DNA of 64,000 nt from contig NZ_PCOZ01000013.1 of the NCBI RefSeq assembly GCF_002979555.1, positions 56,717 to 120,716 of the forward strand, in the 5' to 3' direction. Both the position numbers and the translations under genes were made by a program. This document shows, piece by piece, positions 17,303 through 27,700 of this stretch. The stretch's first letter is position 1, and each line of letters opens with the position of its first letter. The notes under the pieces were generated by a model that was not told the DNA's origin, did not search any database, and was given only the letters and a program-made list of their open reading frames with translations. Source of the stretch: Pseudomonas sp. MYb60 (GTDB lineage Bacteria; Pseudomonadota; Gammaproteobacteria; Pseudomonadales; Pseudomonadaceae).

Positions 17303-17728
17303 TTATTTAGCGAAGAGCTGGCTCATATCCTTGAACGCCTTGAACTCCAGCGCGTTGCCGCACGGGTCGAACAAGAACATGGTGGCCTGTTCGCCAACCT
17401 GGCCCTGGAAGCGGATGTAGGGTTCGATCACAAACTGGGTCTCACGCGCTTTCAAACGTTCGGCCAAGGCCTCCCATTGCGCCCACTCCAGGATGATGCC
17501 GAAGTGCGGAACCGGCACGTCGTGGCCGTCCACGGGGTTACTGTGCACGCTTTCCTGCGAAGCAGTCTTGGGGTGCTCATGGATGACCAACTGATGGCCG
17601 TAGAAATCGAAGTCGACCCACTGGTTGCTGGAGCGACCTTCGGAAAGACCGAACACCTCACCGTAGAAGTGACGTGTGGCGGCCAGGTCATACACAGGGA
17701 TTGCGAGGTGGAAAGGAGAAAGACTCAT
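17303..17728 (-). CDS. VOC-superfamily (glyoxalase-like) protein
   Basis: Protein of 141 residues with the vicinal-oxygen-chelate fold. It starts FHLAIPVYDLAATRHFYGEV and ends with MFLFDPCGNALEFKAF, giving candidate metal ligands (His in FHLAIP, Glu in ALEFK, further His residues in YGHQLVIHEH). Members include glyoxalases, dioxygenases and resistance proteins; the substrate is not evident. Its own promoter must lie in the 17729-18189 gap. Confidence 0.8.
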   Translation of the reverse strand: MSLSPFHLAIPVYDLAATRHFYGEVFGLSEGRSSNQWVDFDFYGHQLVIHEHPKTASQESVHSNPVDGHDVPVPHFGIILEWAQWEALAERLKARETQFVIEPYIRFQGQVGEQATMFLFDPCGNALEFKAFKDMSQLFAK

Positions 17729-18189
17729 CAGGACTCCGATAACAATTTTTATTGGTTTGGGATGCCGGACACCGCACTCGTTGCCCGGCGATTTTTTGAA
17801 CGTGGAGTCATGCTAAAGCCGCCCCACCTTAAAAAAAATCAATATAAATTTTTCACAAACACAATTTTATTTTGTTAATCGGCGATCTCTGTTTACTGCT
17901 CCCAACCCACCCTGATTGCAGCGGTAAAATGGCTGAGGTTGAGGTAAACCGAGAAGCGCCCTGACCTGTGACGCATTGCGGTTATTGCAACTCGCGACCC
18001 TTGATAGGGGCAAGCGCTGCACGAACATCGAATTCCACGAAGCACATATCACGCTGTCACTGAGATAAAATTTCAATTCCCACAGTTAAATACTTGACCT
18101 CGCGTCTCCAGCCAATTTCGTCCCCTTCCACTCCTAGCGTAGATTCAGGGCTTAAGCCCCTGGGACGGGCTCGTAAGCTGGCCGGGTCT
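17729..18189. other. Gap between the VOC gene and the T6SS locus
   Basis: 461 bp without a convincing gene, AT-richer in its first 150 bp. It holds the promoter region of the minus-strand VOC gene and, at 18146-18162, a CAGGGCTTAAGCCCCTG inverted repeat downstream of the last T6SS gene that could act as a weak terminator. At 17989-18000 there is a 12-base match (AACTCGCGACCC) to the T-loop part of tRNA-Gly at 46415-46426, discussed under findings. Confidence 0.5.
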
Positions 18190-19313
18190 CTATGATTGCC
18201 CACTCTCCCCCGCCAAGGCGGTCTGCTCACAGGCTCCAACCTGCGGCACCAGCTGGATATCCACACGCCGATTAGCGGTACGCCCAGCCTCGGTCCCATT
18301 GCTGGCGATGGGCTGATTGGCCGCCAAGCCCTGCACCGCAAAACAACTGTCGGCGATGTCGCCCATCTGCTGCATCCAGTCGCGCACGGCTGAGGCACGG
18401 GCGTGGGAGAGGGCCAAGTTTTGCTCCATAACTCCGGTCGCATCGGTGTGCCCGGCAATCACGATCAGCCAGCCCGGTTGGGCTTTGATGCCGACCAGGG
18501 CATTGATCAGTACTTTGGTCGAGCCTGGCTTCAGGATTGCGCTGCCGGCATCGAACAGCGACAGGCTGTCCAATCGCACGGGTTCGGGCATGAGGGGTGG
18601 AGGGGCTTGATTTGTCAGCCATGTCCGCCAACCGAGTCCCGCGAGCAAGGCGATAGTCAGCGTCCCAGCAAATAGCCACAAGACCAGACGCCGCCTGCGT
18701 GGCTCCACGTCAGGGGGCGGCAGAATAACCACGGGAGTGACAAATGTCGGCGTTATCACCCTAGCGGGCGCCAGCAGCCTTTCGCCCGATGCGTAGCTCT
18801 GTTCAAGGCGTTGGATCAGGCTGCCCACCTGGTGGCACAGAGCCTGCAATGTCAGCAGAGGATTAGCGCCCTGAGGGAGTAAACGCGCATGCAAACGCGC
18901 CAGTTCGGTGTCCAGTTGAACCAGTGCGGGCACACTGTGGACGGTCATCGCCATGCTGCGCATCAGCAGTTGCAGTTGATCGAACAACCACCCCAACAGG
19001 TCCAGGCGCACCGACGCCATCGGTGGCCACAGGCGTGCCCACTCGCGGCTCAGGGCTTCCAGCAACACCACGCCTTGGGTGATGCCCTCCAGCCCATGAC
19101 GCTGACCGCGCGCCAAGGTGAAAAACAGGCGGTTTGAAGGTCGGCGCCATTGTGTTGGAACAGCACCAGGCAGCTTTGCTCCACCTTGGCCCAGTCAACA
19201 TCCGGGCAGGCAGGATGGCTGAGCTTGGCCAGCTCATCGCGCAATACTGTAAATTCACTGAAGCCGCGGGGATCACCGCCGACCCGAATACGCATCTCAA
19301 ACAACGCCGTCAT
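18190..19313 (-). pseudogene. VasL/ImpA_N-OmpA fusion protein, frameshifted
   Basis: Last gene of the T6SS locus. The frame from the ATG at 19313 encodes a start like VasL/TssA-related proteins (CPDVDWAKVEQSCLVLFQHN) as far as LQTACF, then runs on in a nonsense frame to 19050. The true continuation (LARGQRHGLEGITQGVVLLE, then WARLWPPMASVRLDLLGWLF) is in another frame open to 18190. Shifting back one base at the run of five T at about 19131-19135 restores a 374-residue protein. It would have an ImpA_N-like domain (about 1-120), a membrane helix (about 195-215) and an OmpA peptidoglycan-binding domain (about 235-355, GHTDATG, LSHARASAVRDW). This could be a real lesion, a sequencing error in a homopolymer, or ribosomal slippage. 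Confidence 0.7.
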
Positions 19314-19336
19314 CGGGCTTCCCTTCCGTTATAGGT

Positions 19337-19777
19337 TCAAGGCTTGGTCAGGTACTGCTGTCGCTTCAAGTGGCGTACCAGCACTTTTCCTTCGGGCGCC
19401 AGCGTGGTGCCAAAGCTCACGTGCTGCCCATCTTTGAGTTGCGCATCCAACGCATACTCCAGGTGCCCCGGCAGCGTCTGCGGCTGCAGTTCGATGGCGA
19501 CCGCTGCCAGACGCGGTTCGTACTTGAGCAAGGTGGCGCTCATGGTGCCGATCAAGCCGTGGGCTGTGGCGGGCAGCCCCTGCAGGATCAGGCCCATGTC
19601 CGGCAGCCCGTAATCGGGCAGATGGCTGAGCGCACCGGCGCGGCTATTGAGGATGCGCTGCAGGTTGTCCAGCACCGACAGGGCATGCTGGTCCTCCTCG
19701 CTGACGCGATGCAGGTCCAACTCACCGTCAAAATTTTGCAGCAGCATTTCGTACAGTGAGGGGTTGTACTCGGTCAT
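19337..19777 (-). CDS. tssE: T6SS baseplate protein TssE
   Basis: Baseplate wedge subunit of 146 residues, homologous to phage T4 gp25. The gp25-like core is recognisable: SVLDNLQRILNSRAGALSHL, then DYGLPDMG, and the acidic-basic end RLAAVAIELQPQT with strands up to the C-terminus. It acts with TssF, TssG and TssK to form the wedge that nucleates the sheath. It lies four bases after tssJ in the T6SS operon. Confidence 0.92.
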   Translation of the reverse strand: MTEYNPSLYEMLLQNFDGELDLHRVSEEDQHALSVLDNLQRILNSRAGALSHLPDYGLPDMGLILQGLPATAHGLIGTMSATLLKYEPRLAAVAIELQPQTLPGHLEYALDAQLKDGQHVSFGTTLAPEGKVLVRHLKRQQYLTKP

Positions 19778-19780
19778 GGT

Positions 19781-20305
19781 TCAGTCCTTGGCCAAGGGCC
19801 GCAGGGTCAAGCGGTTATCCCCCAGCTCGATGACCCGCGCCCGGTCCGGGTCCAGATCATCACGGGTCAACGTCAAGCGCCAGGTGTTCAATTGGGTATC
19901 GGGGCTGCGAAACAACGCCACCACCGTGACGAACTGCGCGTCCTTGTCCATCGGTACGTTCAACTGTGCGCCCTCTTCGGGTTTCACCACCACCGAGCGT
20001 TTGTCCAACAACGCGCTCGCCAGCAGTTGATTGTCATCGCCCAGCAGCCCGTCGTAGGTTGCCTGCTCCACAGCCTTGCTGTCGCGCAATTGGTACACCC
20101 GCACCAGGGTCGGCACCGACAAGGCGCTCATGTCCGTGGCGGCGGTGTTGAGCGCCGTGCGTGCACTGAAATCCAGGTGCAGGGTTTTCACCTGCTTGTA
20201 GAAGATCGCCTTGGCGGTGGATGCCGTGCCATCCGCGACGGTCTGGGCCAGACCACACCCGCCGAGGGCCGCGAACATCACCAGACTAAAAAGGGTACGC
20301 AACAT
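19781..20305 (-). CDS. tssJ: T6SS outer-membrane lipoprotein TssJ
   Basis: Lipoprotein of 174 residues that joins the trans-envelope complex by binding the periplasmic end of TssM. It has a signal peptide ending in the lipobox LGGCGL and the beta-rich TssJ (VasD) domain with KTLHLDFSARTALN, RVYQLRDSKAVEQATYDGL, and VPMDKDAQFVTVVALFRSPD. It overlaps the end of tssG by 20 bp and precedes tssE. Confidence 0.92.
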   Translation of the reverse strand: MLRTLFSLVMFAALGGCGLAQTVADGTASTAKAIFYKQVKTLHLDFSARTALNTAATDMSALSVPTLVRVYQLRDSKAVEQATYDGLLGDDNQLLASALLDKRSVVVKPEEGAQLNVPMDKDAQFVTVVALFRSPDTQLNTWRLTLTRDDLDPDRARVIELGDNRLTLRPLAKD

Positions 20306-21383
20306 GCTGTGTTTCCCTGTTGTGGGGATTAATCGAAAGGCCTTGGTAGCGGCCTAGGTTGATCGTGAGAGTGTCGTTTTCCGCCACCTGCCAAGCATCG
20401 CTGCCCAAACCCAGCACCCCGGTCATGCCGAGCCGAATGGGTGCTTGCCCCAACACCGGTGCGGGCAGGCTGTGCAATGGCAATGACAACTGCAGTTTCG
20501 CCGTGCAGCGCCACCCGAGGTACACGCGTAGCAGCACCAGCAGATCGCTGTACAACTCGCCACCAGGCAACCATCCGCCGGCTTCCTGCGTGTCTTCGGT
20601 GTAGAGCGTCAGCCGCAGTTGGCTGTTGGCATCAAAGCCGACGCTGCCCAACGGCGTCCCCTGGGACAAACTCACTGGACGTTGGCGGGAAAGGCTGGCC
20701 GGCTGTTCCAGCGCAATTCTCAGCGGCCAATGCGGGGTCACCTGCGCCTGGGTGTTGGGGGCCAGCAAATTGACCAGCGCGGTGATGCCTTCAGCATTGC
20801 GCGTGGGCAGGCGCATCACACTGAGCAGGGCCAAAAAGCGCGAGACCGGCGTGGCGATCTGCTGGGCGGTGCCCGGAATGCCCAGGCCGATCAGGCCCAA
20901 CAGGCATTGCGAGGTGGCATCGGTGCCGCCGGCTTCGAACGTCGCCGGGTAGGAGTACTTGCGCCAGATACGGTAGAACTGGGTGAATATCCGGTGGTTG
21001 AAAATATCCAGGAAGGCTTCCAACGCTTCATGCCCTTCCCGGCGCTGCGCGATGTCATCCAGAAACACCGTCGGCATCGGCGAGTCGACCCCGTACAACC
21101 CGAGCAGACGCGTGCGTATCGTCGCCGGTCGTTCCGGATGAGCGCCATCGGTTTCAATCGACTTCAACTCGCTGGCCGGAAAGCCCATGCCCGGATCGGG
21201 CCGAAAGCGCACCGCGTCATCGGCCGGGTGCGCGGTGCTGCCCAAGGGCGGGTGACCGGGCAAAGCCTGTTCCAGCAACTGGCAAAAGCGGTACAGGTTG
21301 GCCTCGGCCACTTGGTCCTGCAGAGCGTCGAGCAGACCGCCGGCTTTCAGCCGGGAATTCGCTGACTGTGGTTCTCGTTCCAT
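20286..21383 (-). CDS. tssG: T6SS baseplate protein TssG
   Basis: Baseplate wedge protein of 365 residues. Family hallmarks are the N-terminal LYRFCQLLEQALPGHPPLG, VRFRPDPGMGFPASELKSIE and LLGLYGVDSPMPTVFLDDI. TssG bridges TssF and TssK at the baseplate. The ATG at 21383 is chosen over the GTG at 21392, because GGAA lies about ten bases upstream; the gene overlaps the end of tssF by 37 bp, indicating coupling. Confidence 0.93.
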   Translation of the reverse strand: MEREPQSANSRLKAGGLLDALQDQVAEANLYRFCQLLEQALPGHPPLGSTAHPADDAVRFRPDPGMGFPASELKSIETDGAHPERPATIRTRLLGLYGVDSPMPTVFLDDIAQRREGHEALEAFLDIFNHRIFTQFYRIWRKYSYPATFEAGGTDATSQCLLGLIGLGIPGTAQQIATPVSRFLALLSVMRLPTRNAEGITALVNLLAPNTQAQVTPHWPLRIALEQPASLSRQRPVSLSQGTPLGSVGFDANSQLRLTLYTEDTQEAGGWLPGGELYSDLLVLLRVYLGWRCTAKLQLSLPLHSLPAPVLGQAPIRLGMTGVLGLGSDAWQVAENDTLTINLGRYQGLSINPHNRETQHVAYPF

Positions 21384-23116
21384 CGCAGGCACTTTCCAGT
21401 AGGTTGCAGGATCAGCGTGAGCTGGGTGTACAAATGAATGTCGGCATACAAAGAGAAGAAGCGATTGAGCATCTCGCCGAACAGGCTGATGTCGCCCTCC
21501 CCTGAGAAGCCATTGGCATCCAGGGTGATTTCGATATCCACCCCGCGCAGCAGAAAGCCTTTCTCGAAACGCTGCACCAAATGATGTTTGACCTCGACAA
21601 TCGCCGCCAGGCGACGGCGATTGAGTTCACTGCCGGTCCAGTCGTACAGCGCCAAGGTGCCTCGCAGCACCTCGGCATTGTCGAGCATCGGCAGGAAGTT
21701 CGAGCCGAGGTGACTGAGCACCCGCCAGTGAAAGCGGTCGCGGTTCGGCGGGTAGCACGGCAAGGTCGGCGCACACAGGTTGCGCACGCGCAAACCGGAC
21801 TGGGTGGACTGCACCACCGTATCGAGCAAGGTGCTTTGCAGCGCCTTGCGCGGCAACTGGCCGTGAGTGCCGGTCAAGCGCAACGACAGGCTTTCACGCT
21901 CGCGCAGGCGGTCCTTGTCGAAGCCCTCGCCGCCCAGAATCAGCCAGGTGTCATGCAGGCCATTCGCTGCACGCTTCAGGCGTGTATGAAAGTAGCGTTC
22001 CGGGGCCTCGTCGCGCAGCATGCCGCCCTTGTGGCGAAAGCTGGTGAACGGCACATAGTCCTGGCGTTCGGCGTTCCTCGACGCAGTGACCCGGTCCACC
22101 GAATAGATCTCGGTATGGCCGTCCTGCAGGCGCATGGGACGCAGGAGATAGTCGGTTTGCAAGGGAGCCAGGGTCAGCGGGTCGGCCTCCAGCGCAAACA
22201 AATTGATTACCGGTACGGCGTGCAGGCGGATGTGTTCGCTGTTCAAGTCGAAGTTGGCCGGCCAAGGTTCACGCAACACCACTTCAAGCTCGAACCAGGC
22301 GGTACCGGGTGCAATTTTCAACTGCTCCAAGCCACACAAGGTCACGAACATGAATTTTTCACGAAAACTGAAATACTCCAACAACAGCTGGTAACCGCTG
22401 AAGGCGCTATCCCCCTTGGGCCACAGCCGGTCTTCATCGGCAAACCCCTTGGGCGCAAAATGCGCGGTCAGTGGCTGGCGTTCGGTCTGGCCGGGCCAGC
22501 GCACATACATCGCTTGCGCATTCAGGGTCAGCGCCTGATGCAACGCACTGGCCAGCGGCGCATCGGCATTCAGGTACAGCGGCAAACGGCTGAGGTCGAT
22601 CAGGCTCCAGTCCGTCAACGCCCCACTGGCAAAGCGCAGGCGCAACACCGAGCGACCATCTATTTCATGACCGCGCCCCACCGATTCCAACGCCAACGGT
22701 CGCAGGGTCACGTCCTGGGTGGTGGTGTAACGGCAACGGGTGCGTTGCGGCCCAATGGGTTGCGACAGCACCTCAAAGCCCTGGGCGATCAGCTCGCTGC
22801 GCTTCATCTGCGCCAGTTCAGGCGCCAATTCGACCACCGACAGGGATGGAATGGTGCGCAAGTAATGCGGCCACAACAGGCTGACCAGCCCCTCGGTCAA
22901 CTCCGGCAGGTCATCGTCGAGCTTCTCCCGCAGGCGGCCCATCAGGAATGCGAAGCCCTCGAACAGGCGCTCCACATAGGGATCCTGTGCGCCCGGTTTG
23001 TCCAGGTTGAGCTGCGCGGCCCGATCCGGGAACGCGTCCGCGAACTCCTTGCCGGCCTCGCGCAGGTAGCGCATCTCGGCATCGAAATAGCGCAGTGTCA
23101 GATTGTCCATGCTCAC
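21347..23116 (-). CDS. tssF: T6SS baseplate protein TssF
   Basis: Largest wedge subunit, 589 residues, in the normal range. It starts with LRYFDAEMRYLREAGKEFAD and continues VERLFEGFAFLMGRLREKLD and LVSLLWPHYLRTIPSLSVVE, all strongly typical. A GTG at 23116, eight bases after AGGA, and an ATG at 23110 are both possible starts. It is followed by tssG with overlap, as in most T6SS loci. Confidence 0.94.
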   Translation of the reverse strand: MSMDNLTLRYFDAEMRYLREAGKEFADAFPDRAAQLNLDKPGAQDPYVERLFEGFAFLMGRLREKLDDDLPELTEGLVSLLWPHYLRTIPSLSVVELAPELAQMKRSELIAQGFEVLSQPIGPQRTRCRYTTTQDVTLRPLALESVGRGHEIDGRSVLRLRFASGALTDWSLIDLSRLPLYLNADAPLASALHQALTLNAQAMYVRWPGQTERQPLTAHFAPKGFADEDRLWPKGDSAFSGYQLLLEYFSFREKFMFVTLCGLEQLKIAPGTAWFELEVVLREPWPANFDLNSEHIRLHAVPVINLFALEADPLTLAPLQTDYLLRPMRLQDGHTEIYSVDRVTASRNAERQDYVPFTSFRHKGGMLRDEAPERYFHTRLKRAANGLHDTWLILGGEGFDKDRLRERESLSLRLTGTHGQLPRKALQSTLLDTVVQSTQSGLRVRNLCAPTLPCYPPNRDRFHWRVLSHLGSNFLPMLDNAEVLRGTLALYDWTGSELNRRRLAAIVEVKHHLVQRFEKGFLLRGVDIEITLDANGFSGEGDISLFGEMLNRFFSLYADIHLYTQLTLILQPTGKCLRWNENHSQRIPG

Positions 23117-23140
23117 AGAAAGAATCCTGATGTAGGAGGG

Positions 23141-24718
23141 TTAGCCGCAAAGCACTGCGGCGCGTACCGGATCAATGGCTACCAGCGCCGCCAGCAAGGT
23201 TTCCATGCGCCGCGCCAGGGTGGGTTTGTCAGCATCATTGCGCTGGGCTTTCGCCCGCAGCAGTTTGAGCAGGCGCGCCTTGACCTCGAAGTTCAGCTCG
23301 GGCTCCCACTCGGCCAAGGCCTGGCGTTGCGCCGTGGCGTCCAGTTCGGCCAACAGGTGGATGGCCAGATCGCTTTTGGCATACTGCTCGGCAACGCGCG
23401 CCATCAACAGGCGCAGCAACCAGCGTTGGCGCCCGGTGTGGATACCGGGGCGTGCGGCCAGCCAGGCCAGTGCCTGATCCACGCCGTCGCTGTCAGCCTG
23501 GGCCACGGCCTCGCCTTCCAGGGACAGGATGTCGGTATCGCCAGTGGCCGGTGCCGCCGAGGGTACAGGTAACCATTGCTGGGGCTGGTTGCCGCTGACG
23601 TGCTGGGCAATCCACTCGCGGGTGGTCTCATCGGCGAAGGGGCTGCCGTCGCTCCAGCACAGCACGTCCAGACCCGGCAGGCGCTCAAGGAACATGCCCA
23701 GGTCACGCTTGGCGATATCGGCCCAGCGATCCTGCGGCGCGGGTTGTTTGCTCAGCGCCTGATACAAATACCACTGCAAGTCTAGCCAGAAATGATTCAC
23801 GCCCTCGGCATAGATCCGCTCGACCTGCTCGATCAACTCCGTCCAGCTCTGTTGCAGGTACAAACGTTTGAGCTGTGCCCGGTAGTCACTGCGCGGTGGC
23901 GTCAGGCGCGTATTGTTGTTCGTATCTTGCGGTGGGGCCTGATGCACCGTGTCCCAACGCAAGCTCTTCATCAGACGATGAGCCGCCAGCCAGCCCAAAG
24001 GTTGGTCACGCAGGTACCCCGCCAAGGCCCGGCCGCTGTCCAACAGGTCGCGCCCGGACTTGATCTGCGGCGCTGGCGCCTGTGCAGTCGCTTCATGGCT
24101 GGCAGTATTTTGCGGCACCAAGGCGTCCATGCCACCGGACTGCGCCAATCTCGCGGACAGGGCGGCATACAGGGGTTCCAAATTTGGACGCTGATCCTGC
24201 GGCCACGCACCCAGCCCGCGCTCCAGCCAGGCGAGTGCTGCGGCAGTGCGCTCGGCCTCGGCCTTGACCACTTCCGGGTACAGCGACAGCGTGTCCAGCA
24301 CCTTGCCGCCGGCCAACCATTCCAGGGCCATCTTGCGGCTGTTGGGGCGGATAGGCAGCACCGCGTCGGCGAAGCGTTCCACCAGCGCGGCCAGCAGGCT
24401 GAGGCCATCGGCCAAGCCGACTTCACCGTCCTTGTGTAAGCGTGCCCACAGGTAATAGGTGGCAACGCGCAGGTCCTTGCAGTTATGAATCAGCAGCTTT
24501 TCCGCCAGTTGGGCAACCTGCTCAGCATCGGCACCGGAGAGCTTGTTGACCTCTTCACGCATGCGCTGGAAGTCATCATCGTAGCCAGGGTCTTCGCCGA
24601 CGGGAGAGTCGGTGCTGATGGGGTGCATCCAGGGTTGCCAGTGGGCGGCTTGCTCGCGGGCGACGGACAGCGCGTCGCGTTCTCCCAGGCAGCGGGCGAT
24701 CACGGTGCGCAGGCTCAT
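23141..24718 (-). CDS. tssA: T6SS cap/assembly protein TssA
   Basis: Protein of 525 residues that primes baseplate assembly and, in several systems, stays at the distal end of the growing sheath. The N-terminal ImpA_N domain is visible: HPISTDSPVGEDPGYDDDF, AEKLLIHNCKDLRVATYYLW, PIRPNSRKMALEWLAGG. The C-terminal third (WLAARPGIHTGRQRWLLRLL onwards) is helical and corresponds to the VasJ-like, ring-forming type of TssA rather than the short sheath-cap type. It overlaps the end of tssM by four bases. Confidence 0.9.
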   Translation of the reverse strand: MSLRTVIARCLGERDALSVAREQAAHWQPWMHPISTDSPVGEDPGYDDDFQRMREEVNKLSGADAEQVAQLAEKLLIHNCKDLRVATYYLWARLHKDGEVGLADGLSLLAALVERFADAVLPIRPNSRKMALEWLAGGKVLDTLSLYPEVVKAEAERTAAALAWLERGLGAWPQDQRPNLEPLYAALSARLAQSGGMDALVPQNTASHEATAQAPAPQIKSGRDLLDSGRALAGYLRDQPLGWLAAHRLMKSLRWDTVHQAPPQDTNNNTRLTPPRSDYRAQLKRLYLQQSWTELIEQVERIYAEGVNHFWLDLQWYLYQALSKQPAPQDRWADIAKRDLGMFLERLPGLDVLCWSDGSPFADETTREWIAQHVSGNQPQQWLPVPSAAPATGDTDILSLEGEAVAQADSDGVDQALAWLAARPGIHTGRQRWLLRLLMARVAEQYAKSDLAIHLLAELDATAQRQALAEWEPELNFEVKARLLKLLRAKAQRNDADKPTLARRMETLLAALVAIDPVRAAVLCG

Positions 24719-27700
24719 GGGAAACTCCCCTTCTGCGCATAAGGCGTTTCGGCGGCGTTCTCGCTAAGAAATATCTGCGGGGGCAACTTGAAGTCCCTCA
24801 GTTTGAGCAACGCCAATGGCCCGGCATTCAACTCGGTCCGCAGGTACCAAATCAGGTTCAAGCCGTCGGGGGCCTTGAGCACCATGCGATAGCGGCTGTC
24901 CCCGTCGTCCAATGGCGTGACCTTGGCTTTTTCCAGCAAACGGATCAGACCCCAGGTGCCGGGGTAATCGCCGAACAACCGCTCGCCGGCCAGCAGGCTG
25001 GTCCAACTCAGGCTGACGCCGGGATAGTCACTACGCCCCGGCCAGTTGAACCGCTGCCAGCTCTCCTTTTGGTTGAAGTACTGGTGCTTGTCGCCGTTGA
25101 GGATGAAGGTGGTTTGCACCACATCGCGCACGGGCTTGCCTTGCAGCTCAAAGCTCAGCCCCATACCCCCATCGGTGTAGAGCACATCGGCCAGGTCGCT
25201 GAGTTGATTGATGGCAGTGAGAAATTGCGGGTTGAAGCGCAAGCCTTGGCTGTGGCGGGGATCGGCCACCCAACGGTTACCTTCCTTGCGCAACACGCCA
25301 CTCAACTGCCGCTGCAAAAACTGCTCGATGCGGCCGGAGTCTGCGCGGATCATCTGGCCCAGCATCGGTAAGGACGCATCGCTGGCAGTGGCTGTAAACG
25401 GGTAGCGGCTGGCGAAAGCATCGTCCCAATGGCTGACGATCGAGCGTTGCCACTGGCTGTTGATCCCAGCGGCAGACGGTTGCAAGACGCGTTGCCAGGC
25501 ATGTTCCAGCGGCTGCACGAACAGCGTTTGCGCCGCCCCGCCCCACTCTGCCCCCAGGCTGGCGGCCATCAGGCTGCCGTAGGATTGGGTGTCGGTCAGG
25601 TCGATGCTCTTGCCTTGAAACACGGTCTGCGCCAGTGCCTGGGTCATTTCCAGCGGATCGGCCGCCGTGCTGACTTGCTGCAACTTGAGGCGTACCCGTG
25701 TTACCCGTGTGAGGAATGCCTGGAGGCTCAAGCCTTCAGGGCTGTTCTTGCCCTCCGGGCCTTTGCCCAGCAGCGCCAGCAACGGGCCGAAGGTCGCGTC
25801 CAAGGGGCTGTTGGGTAGGTGGGCCAGTTGGTCGATCAGCGGGGCCTTGTCCTGCCCGATCAGCTTTTGTGCGGACTTCATGAGCGAGTCGGCCAGCGCC
25901 TGGGTTCGAGTGCCCGCCTTACCGTGATAGGCCACGGTATTCATCAGCGCAATCAGTGGGGATTGGCGCACATCACTCATCAGCGTCAACTGGTCAATCA
26001 CTTCGGCGAGGCTCCCGGCCTCCTGCCAGCGCAGGCTGTTGAGCAGATCCAGCCAGACAATGGCGTAGTCCTGAAAGTACCGTTCGGTAAGACGCTCGCG
26101 GAGCTGGTCCGGGCTCAAGCGGGTGTCGATGTCGGTGGGCTTATCGCTGAGTACCCAGTCGATTTCCTCGCGGCGGGCCTCGGCGATCTCGTCGATGGCT
26201 TGGCGCACCTGGCCCTCCCAGGCCTGGCGGGTGAATACACCCGGCACGCTGGCATCGGTGGAGAACAGGGCCAAGGCATCGGTGTCACCCACCAGTTGGT
26301 GAAGGCCCAACTCCGGGTAGTGATTGGCGACCTCATTGAGCACTTGTTGGTACAGGCTGGCCTCAGCATTGCGTTGGCCCAACTGGCCGAGCAGTACCTG
26401 CCGAACTTGCGCGACCAACCTGGGGTCGGCCTGGATGCGCCAGGCCGGGTTTGCGGTCAGGTGTTCGCCATAGAACCGCCACAGGTTGGGCGCCAGGCTT
26501 TGCCAAAGCCCTGGTGATACGCCTGTGGGTGTAGGCTCAACGTCGCTCAGGGTTGTGACCAAGAGGCTGGCATCGGCTTTTTCCGGGCGCGCCATCATCA
26601 AATAGGCTTTGAGCTGGGCGTAGGCATCACGGGCACGTTCAGCACGCTCGGGGCTGTCCGGGGCCAGCCTGACCAGCGCGTTGAGCTGTTGGCTCAGTGT
26701 TGCGGCGGCCGGGTCGCGGATCAGGCGGTTGTTGGCCTCGACATAACGTGGCCACAGCGTTTCAAGCAGTGCTTGATTTTGGTTCAAGCCGAAGCGTTGG
26801 TACCACGGAGCGCCGCCTTGGACGCGATCATCCAGGCGCGCCAGCTCGCGAACCAATTCATTGAGGGCCTGGAGTTGTTCGTCAACTTGCGAGGAATGTT
26901 GCAGGGCAGCAAGTGAGGTATGTATCTGGGCGATCTGCGCGCGATTGCTGACGAAAGACAGCAGCAGTCCGGCGCCCCACAGCACGGCCAATCCCAAGGC
27001 CAGCGCATAGGTGATTCGGTGTGCGCCCCAGCCCAATCGACGGCCACTGGCCGCTTTATCGTTGAGAACGCCTTGCCAGGCCGTATTCACCGGCCAAAAG
27101 TGTTCAAGCGTGCTCTCGATACGCGGCACCGGGAGACTGAACCATAGGCCGCGCAACGGTACACCGCTGGAAAACTCGCCCAATAGCGGCATCAGTACCT
27201 GGCGCCAACGGGCAATGCCCTCAGCCTGCAAATCGCGGGACAGCCGCAGGAGGAAGTCATGGGTCACGGCAACGTGCATTTGCGCCAGGCCCGCGCAGCG
27301 CAAGGGGTCGAGCAAGCTATCCAGACTGTTTTCTAGAATCAGGGGGGTGACACGTGACGGCAGCAGGCAGCCCACGGGTTGGCTATCGCGCTCATCCTGA
27401 GACCATGCACTGTCGCCCACCTGCCACAGGTGCAACCGCAACTGCCAACGCAACGCACGGGCCAGGTTTTGCAGGCGACGGGCACCGGCGCTCATGGCCG
27501 CGGCATCGGTGCATTGGTCTTTGCTCAATGCCCAGACCACCCCATTAAGTGCACGCCTGCGGCACAGGCCACGCCACTGCAAAAGCAACGCGTCTTGGGG
27601 TTCACCTTGGACGCTGCCGGCCCACAGCAGCACGGTGTTTTGCCCTTCCAGCCAACGCTGCTCGCTCAACCCTGGGGCAATCGCCTCGATCTGCTCTGGT

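Noticed and set aside
21581..23572. 663-codon plus-strand frame across tssF and the end of tssA
   Set aside because: It spans two convincing T6SS genes on the opposite strand and has no recognisable motif.
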